This document shows positions 22,890 to 33,570 of a stretch of 64,000 bases of DNA, piece by piece; within the stretch, counting starts at the first letter, position 1, and every line of letters starts with the position of its first letter. The translations under genes and the position numbers were made by a program. The notes below the pieces were generated by a model, which was not told the origin of the DNA, did not search any database, and was given only the letters and a program-made list of their open reading frames with translations. The stretch spans positions 48,209,547-48,273,546 of the forward strand of contig CM051024.1 of NCBI GenBank assembly GCA_027627225.1, written 5' to 3'. Origin of the DNA: Congeria kusceri (taxonomy: Eukaryota; Mollusca; Bivalvia; Myida; Dreissenidae).

Positions 22890-23459
22890 TGTACAGATGT
22901 CATGAACAGTTCATTTTAACCATTTACAATAAAGGGTTTTTTCAGGGAGCTTTAACTCTGTTTTATTGTCCAATGTCTCAATCTTGTGTTTGAACGGACA
23001 TCAGGTCTCTGCATGTGCATGTGCAATCTTAGGACCAGTATTTCCAAATTTTGTCCAATAAAGTCAATATTGTTTAAAATTCCCATAGTTATTACGCCCC
23101 TCGTGATTTTGATCAAATTTGTGTCTTTGTTGATCAATAGAGAAATTGTTAAAGTTACTCTGAGAGTACTGCCCGATCGGGGTTTCCTTTACAATTTTAA
23201 GCATTACCCCTCTCTTTTTGAACAACGGAGTTCGAAGTGATTCATTTAGTAAACTGTTTTGAAGATTTTGATTTACTTGTACCCCAATCCCATGTTCTGT
23301 GAGCGTTTTGTCAATAAATGACTCATATATTTCCTGTAAGTTTTTCATGCAAATTTCAGTCTTCCCAATTGCAGATCCTCTAGAGTCAACGGTAGCTACA
23401 TATGTCAATATTTTGTTTTTGAAGCTCAAAGTTTTGTAATCCATGAATAAATTGATATG

Positions 23460-23729
23460 CTAAACATCCACTAAACATGTCTCTAATGATCGTGAATCCT
23501 TATTTGGTAAAGCTTTGTGCCCTAACATGCGAATCTTATAGTCATAATCAGAAACCGATTCCTGATTCAAACGCTTTATTTTTCTGAACTGACACCTGTA
23601 AGCCGAACCCCTTTCCACTGGAGTAAAACGCTGACTTATCACATATTTGATTTCCTGATAATGGAAAAGCTGGTCTGATCTTAATGAATATAACAATTTG
23701 TGTGCCTCTCCTTTTAAACTAGTACTCAC
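23460..23729 (-). pseudogene. Gypsy-type gag capsid fragment
   Basis: The frame shows the retrotransposon gag pattern LKGEAHKLLYSL..FHYQEIKYVISQRF, then a YRCQFRKIKRLNQESVSDYD stretch. In intact relatives gag packages element RNA in virus-like particles. No zinc knuckle follows in the available frames. Confidence 0.7.
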
Positions 23730-24232
23730 AATGCAGGCTTTCTCCTGCTCAGTTCACCTATTCCACATGGCCAAAATGTATAACGTAATCAGACCTTCCC
23801 ATCAAATTTTTCTGGCAAAACTTCTGTTTATTTCTGATAATATGAGGGATAAAAAACTGTATGAAATCCCTATTCATATTAATTCCATAAGTTTTGGAAT
23901 TATTTATAGATACTTGCCTAAACTGACTATCTGTAGCACCCTCAGTATTTCTAGAGTTCTGATATATGCCAGTGAAATTCTGGTTCCTAGAGTCATTTGC
24001 ATACATGGTCGATTATTACACCTTAATTACTGCTCTTGAAGTCTAAAGTATGATCTAGTAAGAGGTGGTCTTGTATGTGCTACTTCGGGCTCAATTTTGA
24101 TTGGAGTAATAGTAGGCAAATTATCATAAATAGTGCTATCTGACCCGTTATGTCTACTAGTGAAACACTCATCTCAAGTCCTGTCTACATCAGTTATCTA
24201 TTAATTTGTCATTTTTAGGTGTACATGACTTC

Positions 24233-24342
24233 ATACAATCCTCGTGCGCCGGTCTATGTTTTTGAACGTGTTCGAGTCTTTCCAAACTGATATCAGACCC
24301 GTCAACGTGCAAAAAGATAGACCCGTGCACGAGGATTGTATT
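24233..24342. repeat. inverted repeat, about 31-bp arms
   Basis: The left arm (24233-24263) begins atacaatcctcgtgc and the right arm (24311-24342) ends gcacgaggattgtatt. The arms match with a few mismatches around a loop of about 47 bp. It could be a foldback element or an LTR-edge structure of the Gypsy remnant upstream on that strand. Confidence 0.8.
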
Positions 24343-25104
24343 GTTTACAGAACGACATGTCCGCGAGAAGTATATGGTTCAATAAAGTGTACATTCATTT
24401 TGTAGTTTTAAAAATACATATCTGTGCATGTACACGTGCATTTTTGCAACGTATATCACTTTTTAATGTTGTATATTTATTTAGTCTTAGAAAAACATGC
24501 ACTAAAATATACCACGGTTTAAAGCCACAGTGACTTTTATTTATTGATACCGTTTTTAAATAATTGTTTGTTTAAAAATATACAAATAATTTATATACAC
24601 TCTACATCGAATATTTCAGCGTTAATTGTGAATAAAGAAATATCTATGGACAACTATGGGTTTTTTAATCCATGCATTATTAAATAAAGACATTATGATC
24701 CATTAAGAGTTGCTTATGGGCTAATAATCAACGATTTAGAGTTCCGATGCAAAGGAATTAACCACAAGTACGTTAGAATCAGCACGAAAATCGTTGTTTA
24801 TTCACATATAACAACGATAATGCAAAAACTATTTCGAGTCTATTTCCTGAAAACAAATTTTGCCATTTCAATGCAAAACATACTTTACAGTCATGGAACA
24901 ATGTTTTCGAGTTGTATATACATTAGCAATCTAACAACGGAAAATTTTGTTTTTTTGAAAACTGTGCGTGTTATGTTATAAATTTCATACCAATCTTAAG
25001 GAGATACAGTGAGAGAAGAAATGTCTTTAAAAATGACAATTGGCGTTGAAATTAATATTGATATGTCATTTTTTGCCCTAAATATATTACAAGAGGACCA
25101 AGAT
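24343..25104. other. no recognisable gene
   Basis: AT-rich sequence with no structure I can support. Confidence 0.5.
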
Positions 25105-25232
25105 AGTCGGTTACGTGACTTCTCGGATTCTAGACTTTTAGGTCCCTACTAACGAGACTTCTCGGACCCCAGATTGTTCGGTCCCTACTAAGAAGACTTC
25201 TCGGACACTAGATGATTTTTCGGACACCTTAA
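25105..25232. repeat. 39-bp tandem repeat, three copies
   Basis: gacttctcgga..ctaga..ggtccctactaa recurs three times with period about 39 bp; the third copy is diverged. Confidence 0.85.
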
Positions 25233-25477
25233 GAATACGTATCGGCCCCAAAATTAGTTTCAGATCAACTCAATCATAATATTTGTTTTGTGAATAAAAC
25301 GATCATATACAGCCCCATGTTTTCACCAGTGATACGCGAATAACCTAAATGCTAGTAATTTACGTAAACATAATTGATACATGAATTTATTAGACAAATT
25401 TAACTAATTAACATGCTCAGAAAATAAGCGGGAATGAATGAATATTAGTATATATATCGGACAAGTGTATATATTTC

Positions 25478-25599
25478 TTTTAAATAATATACTAGATGTA
25501 TCATAAGTATTGCACATAGTGTATTTATGCTACGCTTATTTTAAATAATATACTAGATGTATCATTAGTATTGCACATAGTGTATTTATTCTACGCAAA
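25478..25599. repeat. 61-bp tandem duplication
   Basis: Two near-identical copies of ttttaaataatatactagat..gcacatagtgtatttat.. begin at 25478 and 25539. Confidence 0.9.
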
Positions 25600-26274
25600 T
25601 GAAGTTAAAGCAACATGAATAACACTTCGACGTATAACGAGACTTCTTTCAACACATTTTACTTCTAGAAAGATGTTTAACTTTTTTATAGATTGAATAA
25701 CATCTACTGGAGAAGTTGATGGAAAGGTGCAATTATAAATAATTCTTAATAAAACGCAACCACAATTCAAATATAAATTAACATGCACAGTAAATTTATA
25801 AATATAAATTCCCCATTTATTGAAATTCTCGGGTTCAGGATTCTCCTGACGCTAATTGATGCGTGAGTATTAATACAGCTTTACCGCGCGCTAGTTTAAG
25901 AATGATTCACTCTGCAGCTGGAGTGTGTTGTACTCGTTAGAATTAATTCACGGGGACCGAAGTCGGTTACAACGTTCAATTATATTTTTACACAGTGATA
26001 AAATAATAGGAAATATAAGCTCCATCAAATTTACAAATATTTTGTTTGCTTATGTATCAGAAAAATACCAGAAATTTATATGTTGTCCTTTACACAAAAA
26101 ACCTTAATACTATTGACAGGCAGACGTGACGCGAGCTCAACAGGCAACGTTGTGACCGACTGTCGTCCCCGTAAATTGTAGCATTGTTATTGCTATTGAT
26201 AGAGCGCGCCGATTATGTGAGCTAAACAAAATAGTTAATTTATTATTTGAATAAATATAACATTCTGATCAAGA
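25600..26274. other. no recognisable gene
   Basis: AT-rich with a slightly GC-richer patch near 25850-26200. No domain or RNA is recognised. Confidence 0.5.
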
Positions 26275-26540
26275 CATACAATGAGTAAAATTGTTCATAA
26301 TTATGTTCAGGTCTAGAGTGTATGTCGAAGATATGTTTATAACTTTATTTTAACCGCTTATGTAAACAATTATGTAAATTGTAATGCCCAAACAGTTATT
26401 GGTATACATCAAACCATTGTTGTAAGTTTGCATTCCTTAAAATTAGAAAATTTGCCTAATTCGATTGGCATTCAATTTTCCCGCTGCATAATTATTGCAA
26501 GAAGTCCAGGTCAAAAGTGATCTTAGCTACGCCAAAAAGG
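26275..26540 (+). repeat. dispersed repeat X, copy 1
   Basis: Landmarks atgagtaaaatt, tctagagtgtatgt, taaacaattatgtaaattg, tgttgtaagtttgcattcc, aaaattagaaaatttgcc and ggcattcaattttcccg occur in order. The same series appears reversed at 52880-53140. Confidence 0.85.
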
Positions 26541-26579
26541 TACCTTCTTACATGGTAGAACGAATTCACTATCAGATAG

Positions 26580-27104
26580 ACTCATTCTGTATTTGATAAT
26601 CCCAATTCTGTACAAAGTAGCAGTTTTATTAATGAAGTCAAATGTAGACTGGTTGACAATTTTAAACAAGACTGGTACGGTAAAATTAGCAACAGCTCTG
26701 TGTTATATATGTATAAACACGTTAAAACTACTTTAGAGTATGAAGCATACTTAGATTTACTTCCAAGACGTTTGCGCTTATTTTTTGTCCGACTAAGGGT
26801 TTCAGTACATCCTTTAAGAATACAAACTGGCAGATACTCTAGAAATAACATAACAAGGAATCAACGTTATTGTTTGTGTTGTAATGATATGGACATAGAA
26901 GATGAATATCATTTTATTTGCGTATGCAGTTGTTACACCGTACTAAGGAAGAAATACATTAACCGTATTTTCTATGTTAATCCATCTGTATATAAATTCC
27001 ATCAGTTATTAGCTTCATGTGACAAACCCATCTTATTAAATGTATGTAAATACATCAAAGAAGCATTAGATATTAGAAATTCGATCATAAATGAAACTGT
27101 GTAG
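26580..27104 (+). pseudogene. LINE reverse-transcriptase C-terminus (5'-truncated)
   Basis: One open frame runs from just after a TAG at 26577 to the stop at 27104. It ends with a cysteine/histidine motif (YCLCC..DEYHFICVC) of the C-x2-C..H-x3-C type found at the C-terminus of CR1/L2-like LINE proteins. Before it is the typical VQSSSFINEVKCRLVDNF..TTLEYEAYLD helical stretch. The frame lacks the polymerase core and endonuclease, so it is a truncated insertion with no coding role expected. It joins directly to a LINE 3' tail. Confidence 0.8.
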
Positions 27105-27352
27105 TTAATTGTCCTTACCACTTTTGCTATGTTTGTTTGTTGTTTATTTTGTTGTTTTGTGTTGCTTGTTTTTTGTTGTAATATCGCATTACTTGACCGA
27201 GTGTGTGTGTCTGACCTTGTTTGGTATATACATTTTTGCTCGTTCTACCTAATATGGTGACAGAAAAGAATATTTGTATTAATGTATGAAGACAATGTAC
27301 TATTGTATAAGTCTGAATAAACTGTCTGTCTGTCTGTCTGTCTGTCTGTATG
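27105..27352 (+). mobile_element. LINE 3' UTR and (CTGT)n tail
   Basis: Follows the frame above: T/G-rich sequence, gtctgaataaactgt with AATAAA, then seven CTGT units at 27322-27348. This marks the 3' end of the insertion. Confidence 0.8.
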
Positions 27353-27436
27353 TAATTCACTATGTGGCATTTGTGTAGCCTTGCGGGGCGTAAGTCAGAT
27401 ATTGACCTCGTAGTCGGTCATTCTGAGTAGGAAAGA

Positions 27437-27502
27437 ACTATCCACGGGCAGGAAAACCTCTAGCGCTCCGCGCTCTCGGTTTTCACATGCCGCCCGTGGA
27501 CA
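27437..27502. repeat. GC-rich hairpin
   Basis: tccacgggcaggaaaacc and ggttttcacatgccgcccgtgga pair through ccacgggc/gcccgtgg and ggaaaacc/ggttttc, with a GC-rich gcgctccgcgc loop. It is the densest GC patch in this AT-rich stretch. Function is unknown; a MITE end is possible. Confidence 0.65.
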
Positions 27503-27504
27503 GG

Positions 27505-27652
27505 TTGCTTAAATAAATTCAGCTTAGAATGCTCTTTAAGAAAAGGTATGGTTATGAGGGTCCCTATGTGCAAAATGTTGCATTTATTTTTGGTTAAATT
27601 TATTGCTTTTACATTAAATTACATAAGGATTGGAATTAGTATATTGTAACCT
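27505..27652 (+). repeat. direct repeat D, copy 1
   Basis: About 148 bp starting ttgcttaaataaattcagct and ending attagtatattgtaacct. Copy 2 lies about 956 bp downstream; the terminal words also occur at about 62247. Confidence 0.9.
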
Positions 27653-28460
27653 AAACACAAAACTGGGAGCGGCACTTAAGGGGCAATGTGTACATAAAAT
27701 CACCATGTTACTGTGTGGTTTTATTGGCTGCAATAAGTTTCATTGAAAACATGCGATAAATATCATTATTTTAAAATGTGCATTACGATTTGTACAGCGA
27801 AAACCGCTTTTTCATTAAAAAGAAAAGAAAAAAAGTACGGAAACCCGTCTTGTGCATCTTCCAGCACACTAAATCATGCTAAAACCAAAAATGAACACGT
27901 TTTATACAATATTCATCTCTATAGCATTAAAGTATGTAAACAAATGCTAGTATTTTGACTGATTTCTATGAATTAAATACACAATTTGACTCAGGCACCC
28001 CATATAATAAAAGCACTAAAAACGCAAGCCAGATTGCTTATCAGGCATCATTCTCAAATGCGTTTTCAAGCTTTTCTACTTTGTTGATCGGTCTGAAATT
28101 TTGCATGCACATTTTTTTAGCGATATCAAAACTTTACGTTGTCTTCTAGGTCACAATACACTAAATAAATAAGTCATGTAGGGCTGTACTCTCTAAATAA
28201 ATCAACAAGTTTAACTCGAAATCATGTTTTTAGGTTTAGACACTTGCTTTGATATTCTTTTTGGGAGATGTTTGTAGGGTAAGCATTGGTATGCACAAAT
28301 AAATCACTGATATGTTTTAGATTGGAGACTACAGTATGACACTTGCGCTGAGGAGGGTTACATTCAACTAGAAAGTAGTCGCTTAAAATATGGTGATAAA
28401 ACAGTCACCTTTGTTTAGTGTCGTGTTCTTTCTTACATAATGCATGACATACCCTTTTTA
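27653..28460. other. no recognisable gene between the direct repeats
   Basis: AT-rich; short frames only, no known domain. Confidence 0.5.
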
Positions 28461-28600
28461 TTGCTTAAATCAATTCAGCTTAGAATGCTCTTTTAGAAAA
28501 GGTATGGTTATGAGGGTCCCTATGAGCAAAATGTTGCATTTATTAAGTTATCGCTTTTACATTAAATTACATCAGGATTGGAATTAGTATATTGTAACCT
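28461..28600 (+). repeat. direct repeat D, copy 2
   Basis: Very similar to copy 1 with small indels, same orientation. Confidence 0.9.
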
Positions 28601-29442
28601 ATACAGGGTTATTTTACCTGCAATAACAAATTGTGTATACTAATCCTTTCTTTGGATTTTAAGCACAACTTGTGCCTTCTATACAGGGTTTATCCTACCT
28701 GAACTAACAATGTTTTCTAATCTTTCCTTGGGACTAAACAATGAGACAAAATATTCACTACCATTTGCTGTAGATATTACTTTTTTCTCTGAAATTTCCT
28801 TTTATTTTGGAATAAATCCCTTCAGTTTCTGGCACAGCCTTTTATTACTGAACATATTCCGGAGCGGCCCCAAATGTAATAGCATCGTTTTATAATGCCC
28901 AAGGTTCAATGTTCACCTTAAAGAAAGTTGTAATAAAGGACTCAACAGCAAATTGTCGTTCCCATATAATAGTTCATTCAATTATACTTAGATTCTATAC
29001 TCAATCAAATATTAAATACTGTTCTGGTCAGAATATCAAATTCTGCATCAAAAAACAACAGAAGATTAACATCTGCAATAATTATTCATATGGCTCAACC
29101 CCATTATCTTGTCAGGTTGGAAGGCAGAACTACAATAGTATACCCTGACAACGTTTATATATGGAATTATATATAATGCAACAAAATACAATGTGTAACA
29201 GAGACAAGTGATGTTAGTTATAATATTGTTCATAGACAATATTATAATGAAGCAATATGTATTGTATAGATTATAAATCATTTAAAGGGAGGTAATTAAT
29301 CTATCTTAAAGGGTGATACTATCGCCCTGTTACACGTATTAAGCATTCCGGTAATCAGACGAGTAGAGTTTTACTTGGATGGCTTAGCGATGCTGCCATT
29401 GTGCATGTTAATAAGATAGGTCTAGTTTTTTGGAGTGTCGCT
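28601..29442. other. no recognisable gene
   Basis: ctatacagggtt..acctg occurs twice (about 28598 and 28679). The rest is AT-rich without recognisable coding. Confidence 0.5.
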
Positions 29443-29610
29443 TACCCAGCCAGCAAGCATATATCAGATAGATATCTGTATATCGATATCGCATTGACAA
29501 AACGGCCCGATATCTATCCGTTATCGCTAGCGAGCATGTAGCCATCTGTACATATCGGATAGATATAGGCCAGTTGTCAGCTATCGATAGGGGAGATCGG
29601 GTATAGTTGT
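29443..29610 (+). mobile_element. transposon end, left (16-bp inverted repeat)
   Basis: tacccagccagcaagc is followed by iterated subterminal words (gatatc, atatcggatagatat, cgatatcg). Its exact complement ends a similar block at 34928. Such subterminal iterations usually serve as transposase-binding sites. No transposase is recognised near it. Confidence 0.65.
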
Positions 29611-29798
29611 TACACTTTTCACATATTCTCGAATATCTTTTTAATAAAACTGCGTATATAAATATTTCAAATATCGTTATGACGCTCAATGTTTGCTGTT
29701 TAAAAGCATGTATTATAAGTCGTAACATTTAAATATTATAATTAGTTCGGCTAGAAGGAGTCGCGTATACGGGGTTAGTGAAGATATTTGCTTAAAGG

Positions 29799-30055
29799 CA
29801 TTTGTCTTGTTGAGGGGTCCCGCATTTGTTGTTCATGTATAGTACGCCGATTACGTAATTTATCACCTGTCTGTCCAATGTAATATTTTTTACAACCACT
29901 ACACACTAAAACATAAATAACATTTTTTTCACATCACATGACATGTCTGTTTTTATTTTAAATATTTTGCCATTAAAGTCAAAGGTATTTCCTTCTATAA
30001 TGTAACTACACAGACAGCATCTCGGATCATTACACTTTCGGCAAACATCTTGATG
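29799..30055 (-). pseudogene. Penelope-like element GIY-YIG fragment
   Basis: Minus-strand translation gives a Cys-rich lead (CRKCNDP..CCLCSYIIEGNTF) and, after a shift at an A run near 29920, an endonuclease piece with VIYVLVCSGCKKYYIGQTGDK and LRNRRTIHEQQ. This matches the GIY-YIG-type C-terminus of Penelope-like elements (YIG..TG..LR.R...H). The reverse transcriptase is absent. In intact elements this domain nicks DNA for target-primed synthesis. A hammerhead motif lies about 220 bp away on the other strand. Confidence 0.75.
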
Positions 30056-30272
30056 AAATCAAAATTAGAACCAAAATTTAAAATATTTCATTTTAATAAG
30101 CTATATTCGAACGCTGTTTCAGCTAGGTTAGCTAAAGAACAACAATTCTTTGATTTATTTAAGCCGTTGTTAAATTTCTTAGAATATTTGTGACCATTTG
30201 ACGTCATAACAGAAATAACGTTGCTAATTGACGTTGTTACTTTGACAATTTTGACGTTATTATTTATGTGTG

Positions 30273-30310
30273 ATATGCCCTGATGAGCTTGGCGAAACCG
30301 GTCGGCATAT
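30273..30310 (+). ncRNA. minimal type I hammerhead ribozyme motif
   Basis: Stem I is ATATGCC (30273-30279) pairing perfectly with GGCATAT (30304-30310). Core CTGATGA is 30280-30286. Stem II is GC/GC with a TTG loop (30287-30293). GAA is 30294-30296. Stem III is the palindrome ACC/GGT (30297-30302). The cleavage residue would be C30303. All conserved core positions are present. The tiny palindromic stem III is of the kind that works as a dimer, as described for newt-satellite and Penelope-associated hammerheads. Transcription and activity are not shown. Confidence 0.7.
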
Positions 30311-30410
30311 TTCAAATAAATGCATTTTTTTAAAACCCATGCGACGTGTTTTCAGTTTTGTTTTATATCGAAATCTTAATCCAGATTTACTTTACAATAT
30401 ATATATATAT
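30311..30410 (+). mobile_element. possible Penelope-type terminal sequence after the ribozyme motif
   Basis: The motif is followed by ttcaaataaatgcattttt, then an AT-rich segment ending in an AT run at about 30395-30412. Position beside a Penelope-like fragment suggests a terminal repeat, but no second copy is seen in the window. Confidence 0.35.
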
Positions 30411-30689
30411 ATCTCGAGCCGTGAGACGTTCTGGCACAACGTTATTTTGACGTCGCGTCGTAAAAAATCCATTTTATTATTAAATTTAGAATATGATATG
30501 CTAATGTTATATTATTTTTATATTTGTCATTATCATTTCATTATAATACTATTACTGTTAATGTTGTGCTAATATAAAGTATCTGCTGTTTATAATGCCA
30601 GATTGCCAAATTAATGGTTCTGATACTTATTATACTAACGGAAAAAAAACTGGACATTTTTTTCGTTAAGTATTTTTTGTATGTTGGTC

Positions 30690-31110
30690 AAGCCCCGGTC
30701 ACACTGTCACGATTTTGGCTACGACAGCCCACGATTAATCGTGGACGTGTTAAACGTAATTGGTCGGGATGCCCGGTGTCCCCATGGTATCTTCCTACGT
30801 ATACCTACGGTTGTAATACGCTAGCGTCAGGTATACGCTACGGTATCTGACGACTGTTAACGTTTCTCATAAGTTGTAGTTAGAGTAAAGAAGATTAATC
30901 ACGATAAAACTACGAGCAGCCAATAATTCCCACGCTTCACTACGCTTCAAGGCGATTTGGACATCACGATGCCTCGTGCATAATCGTGGCACCAACGTAG
31001 GCAAACGTAGTGTGTGCTTAGTAACATAACCATAAACCGTACAGGCAACGCGACCCAATCGTCGCGTTGTCGTGGTCCGTCGTGTATATTCGTGAGTAGT
31101 CTTGATAGTT
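30690..31110. repeat. GC-richer dispersed-repeat-like block
   Basis: It begins agccccggtcacactgtcac and carries recurring words (cacgatt, cgtggac, acgtatacctacg, gtcgtggtccgtcgtg) on both strands. It is clearly more GC-rich than its surroundings. A shorter similar block (gttcccactatcgtgcgatc.., 56772-56900) suggests a MITE-like family. Confidence 0.45.
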
Positions 31111-32017
31111 GCCGCTAGGTGACGTATATTTTCAATTATGTTCAATTTAACAATTCAACGACCGGTATGAAAATATTTTGACAAATTACTTATTTTGACA
31201 ATGCTGCACTGAACATACTTACCGCACAAAACGAGAACGTGAATTTCAATGTAAGAAAATTATTAAAAAGATAGTGCAGATTCTTCTTACGTCTAATTAT
31301 TGGTCCATGTCATGAAAAATCACTCTTAAATCGAATAAAACACGAATGACTTTGAGTTGGAAACATGTGCGTATTTACACAAAAATACATGAGGTCATTA
31401 TTTTGCAGTTTTATTGATGACGTCGTGGATGTCATTAATTAAGGTTTTCTCATGGCTCGTTACATATATATACGGATGTATATGAATATTGAACTTGATG
31501 CAAAGGAATCGTCAATAAAAGCAACGACATCATTAATTCAGATAAAATTTGAATCGTGAAATCGTCACAAAACCCTTAATGGTCGGTCTCCTAAGTGTTT
31601 TGATTTTGCATTTTCAGCAGGTCCACCTTCATTGTGCTAATTCTATTACTGACTTAAACAATATAGAACTTGCTGATGTTATTAGATAGTCTTTCAAATC
31701 ATTCTTCTTGTCTGTTTAACAAATTTGTTTCGACGATCGTTGTCCTATTTGTAATTCCCGCCAACGAGTAATTTGGGCTTGATCAACGTATCGACAGTGT
31801 CATTGGCGTACAAAAATCCATGTTATTGAAATGTAACGTATTTTCGCGAGTATTGTTTATTATTATTACGATACTGTTTTGTCATATCTACGAATGTTAG
31901 TATTTACAGCTAGATTAGTTATGTTTACATTTTACAGGTTCAATATACTTCAATAGCTGAATATTAAAGGCTTAACGTTGAAATTTAATTTTAATAGTAT
32001 TGTGTATATTATTTTTA
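31111..32017. other. no recognisable gene
   Basis: AT-rich, no supported feature. Confidence 0.5.
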
Positions 32018-32537
32018 AAGGGACTTGTTCACAGAATTTTGTATTTTGTGTAGTATGCCTTTCATTGTCTTTACTTTACGGATTTAAGCATAACAATTAA
32101 AAATCTCAAGCCTAATGACGAGAAAAAAAAAGAAAAGCAAAAGGAAAAGAAAAAAAAAACAGTTGCTCCCGAGGGGTTTCGAACCTCAGCCCTCTCGATA
32201 AAAAGGCTTACATCTTAACCATTGGCCATTCCAACTTTTATGTATATGTTGCTGCATTTATATGTGATTTGATAATTGATGTAAGCGATCCATGTGTTGT
32301 CAAATAAATTAACGAAAACAACAGAAACACTCCGAACTATTCCAACGTTTAGCGTTACAAATGATTTTCTCAATTTCCAGACCACTTATGATTACTCATT
32401 AACAAAATGATATTTATAGTATATTTGTTTGTCCTTTGTGTTATTTCGCTCCTTTATTTACACTATTCTTTTATTGTGGAAATCTGTGACTAAAAGTTGG
32501 AAAATTATCAATTGGCCAATCTGTGAACAGGTCCCTT
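32018..32537. mobile_element. TA-flanked tRNA-like short element E3
   Basis: Ends AAGGGACTTGTTCACAG and CTGTGAACAGGTCCCTT form an inverted repeat with one mismatch in 17, and each end is bordered by TA. The body is AT-rich around a central tRNA-like block on the minus strand. It differs in sequence from E1/E2 but has the same plan, so it is a second family of the same design. Length is 520 bp. Confidence 0.85.
32162..32230 (-). ncRNA. tRNA-like Pol III promoter block inside E3
   Basis: Minus strand: TGGCCAATGGTTAAG matches the tRNA A box and GGTTCGAAACCCC is a perfect B box, spaced about 30 bp apart. It ends in GGAGCAACTG, reminiscent of a tRNA acceptor. It could be a decayed tRNA relic, but its fixed place in the middle of an inverted-repeat element argues for an element module. 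Confidence 0.75.
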
Positions 32538-32559
32538 TACATAAATGAATACTCAAAAC

Positions 32560-33570
32560 AAATGAACCCACAATAAAAACAAATTATATTGAAAACAATT
32601 TTGTTTCCAGACGAATAACCTGCTTCGCATTGGTGGCTCTTTAGTCTCTTTAGATGACAATGATGTCTTGGAATTGATAGGTGCTGGAAATAATGAGATT
32701 ATTGAAAGAGTCCAACTTAAATTTTTAAAGTATATCCTTAAAATAAAACATCTTCGCCATCATATTTTGTCTATGGCGAGACAGGTTGTCTCCCATTAAA
32801 CATTGAAATTGAACTTAGAATAATAACATTCTGGACACGTCTAAAATTTACAAATGATAACACACCTCTAAATAAACTAAATAAACTATCAACACAAATT
32901 TATTTCTCAGTTCTTAACATGGCCCAAAATATTCCAGACAACATGTTAAAAAAAACGGTTCCAATGGATACATAATGTGAAACTCATACTTACTAAATGT
33001 GGAATGATAAATATTTGGAATTCACACGCACCGATAAATGTCAAATGGCTTACAGCAGCAATAAAACAGAAACTGACAGATTTGTTTTTAAATGAATGGT
33101 ACTCACTTAAAGATAACTCAAGTAATAGCACATTCTATAGAATTTTCAAACACCCTTTTGGCTACGAGCCATACCTATCAAAAACTTCTAAACACATATT
33201 ATAACCAATGATAAAATTTAGAACCAGAAACCATAGACTTCCAATTGAAATCGGTAACTGGAACAGAACGCCTCTAAATGAAAGACTCTGTACAAATTGT
33301 AACAGGTTAGGCGACGAGTTTCATTATTTGTGTGAATGTAAATTATTCGAAATAGAAAGACCGCAATATTTAAAATCTTATTATTTTAGAAGACCTAACA
33401 CATATATAATAAACAGTTTAATGAACACTTATAATGTCACGGTATTTGAAAATCTATGCAAGTTTGTAAAATTAATTCTTACTCGATACGATAACATCAA
33501 AGCTGATGGTGTATTTGTAACTACACTGAACAGGACTTCTAACCCGCAACTAACATAAATCGCAATAAAA
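32560..33570 (+). pseudogene. LINE (CR1/L2-like) C-terminal fragment
   Basis: It reads IIERVQLKFLKYILKIKH, then after frame breaks WNSHAPINVKWLTAAIKQKL, and finally FRTRNHRLPIE..RLCTNCNRLGDEFHYLCEC with the C-x2-C..H-x3-C motif near 33290-33345. The frame 32977-33558 is interrupted by a single TAA at 33205-33207. The polymerase core is absent. It starts immediately after E3, whose right end is at 32537. Confidence 0.8.

Larger units (their letters stand above)
22440..24010 (-). mobile_element. Gypsy-like LTR retrotransposon remnant, internally deleted
   Basis: In minus-strand order there is a gag-like capsid region (23460-23729 plus flanking frames to 24006), a further gag-tail frame (23064-23444), an aspartic-protease C-terminal piece (22698-22889) and, after a short gap, an integrase C-terminal-like tail (about 22460-22670: YYDRGVKPREF, VWRWNPPHT). 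Reverse transcriptase, RNase H and the integrase core are missing between protease and tail. No LTR pair was identified. The remnant abuts the DIRS-like remnant on its left. Confidence 0.7.
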
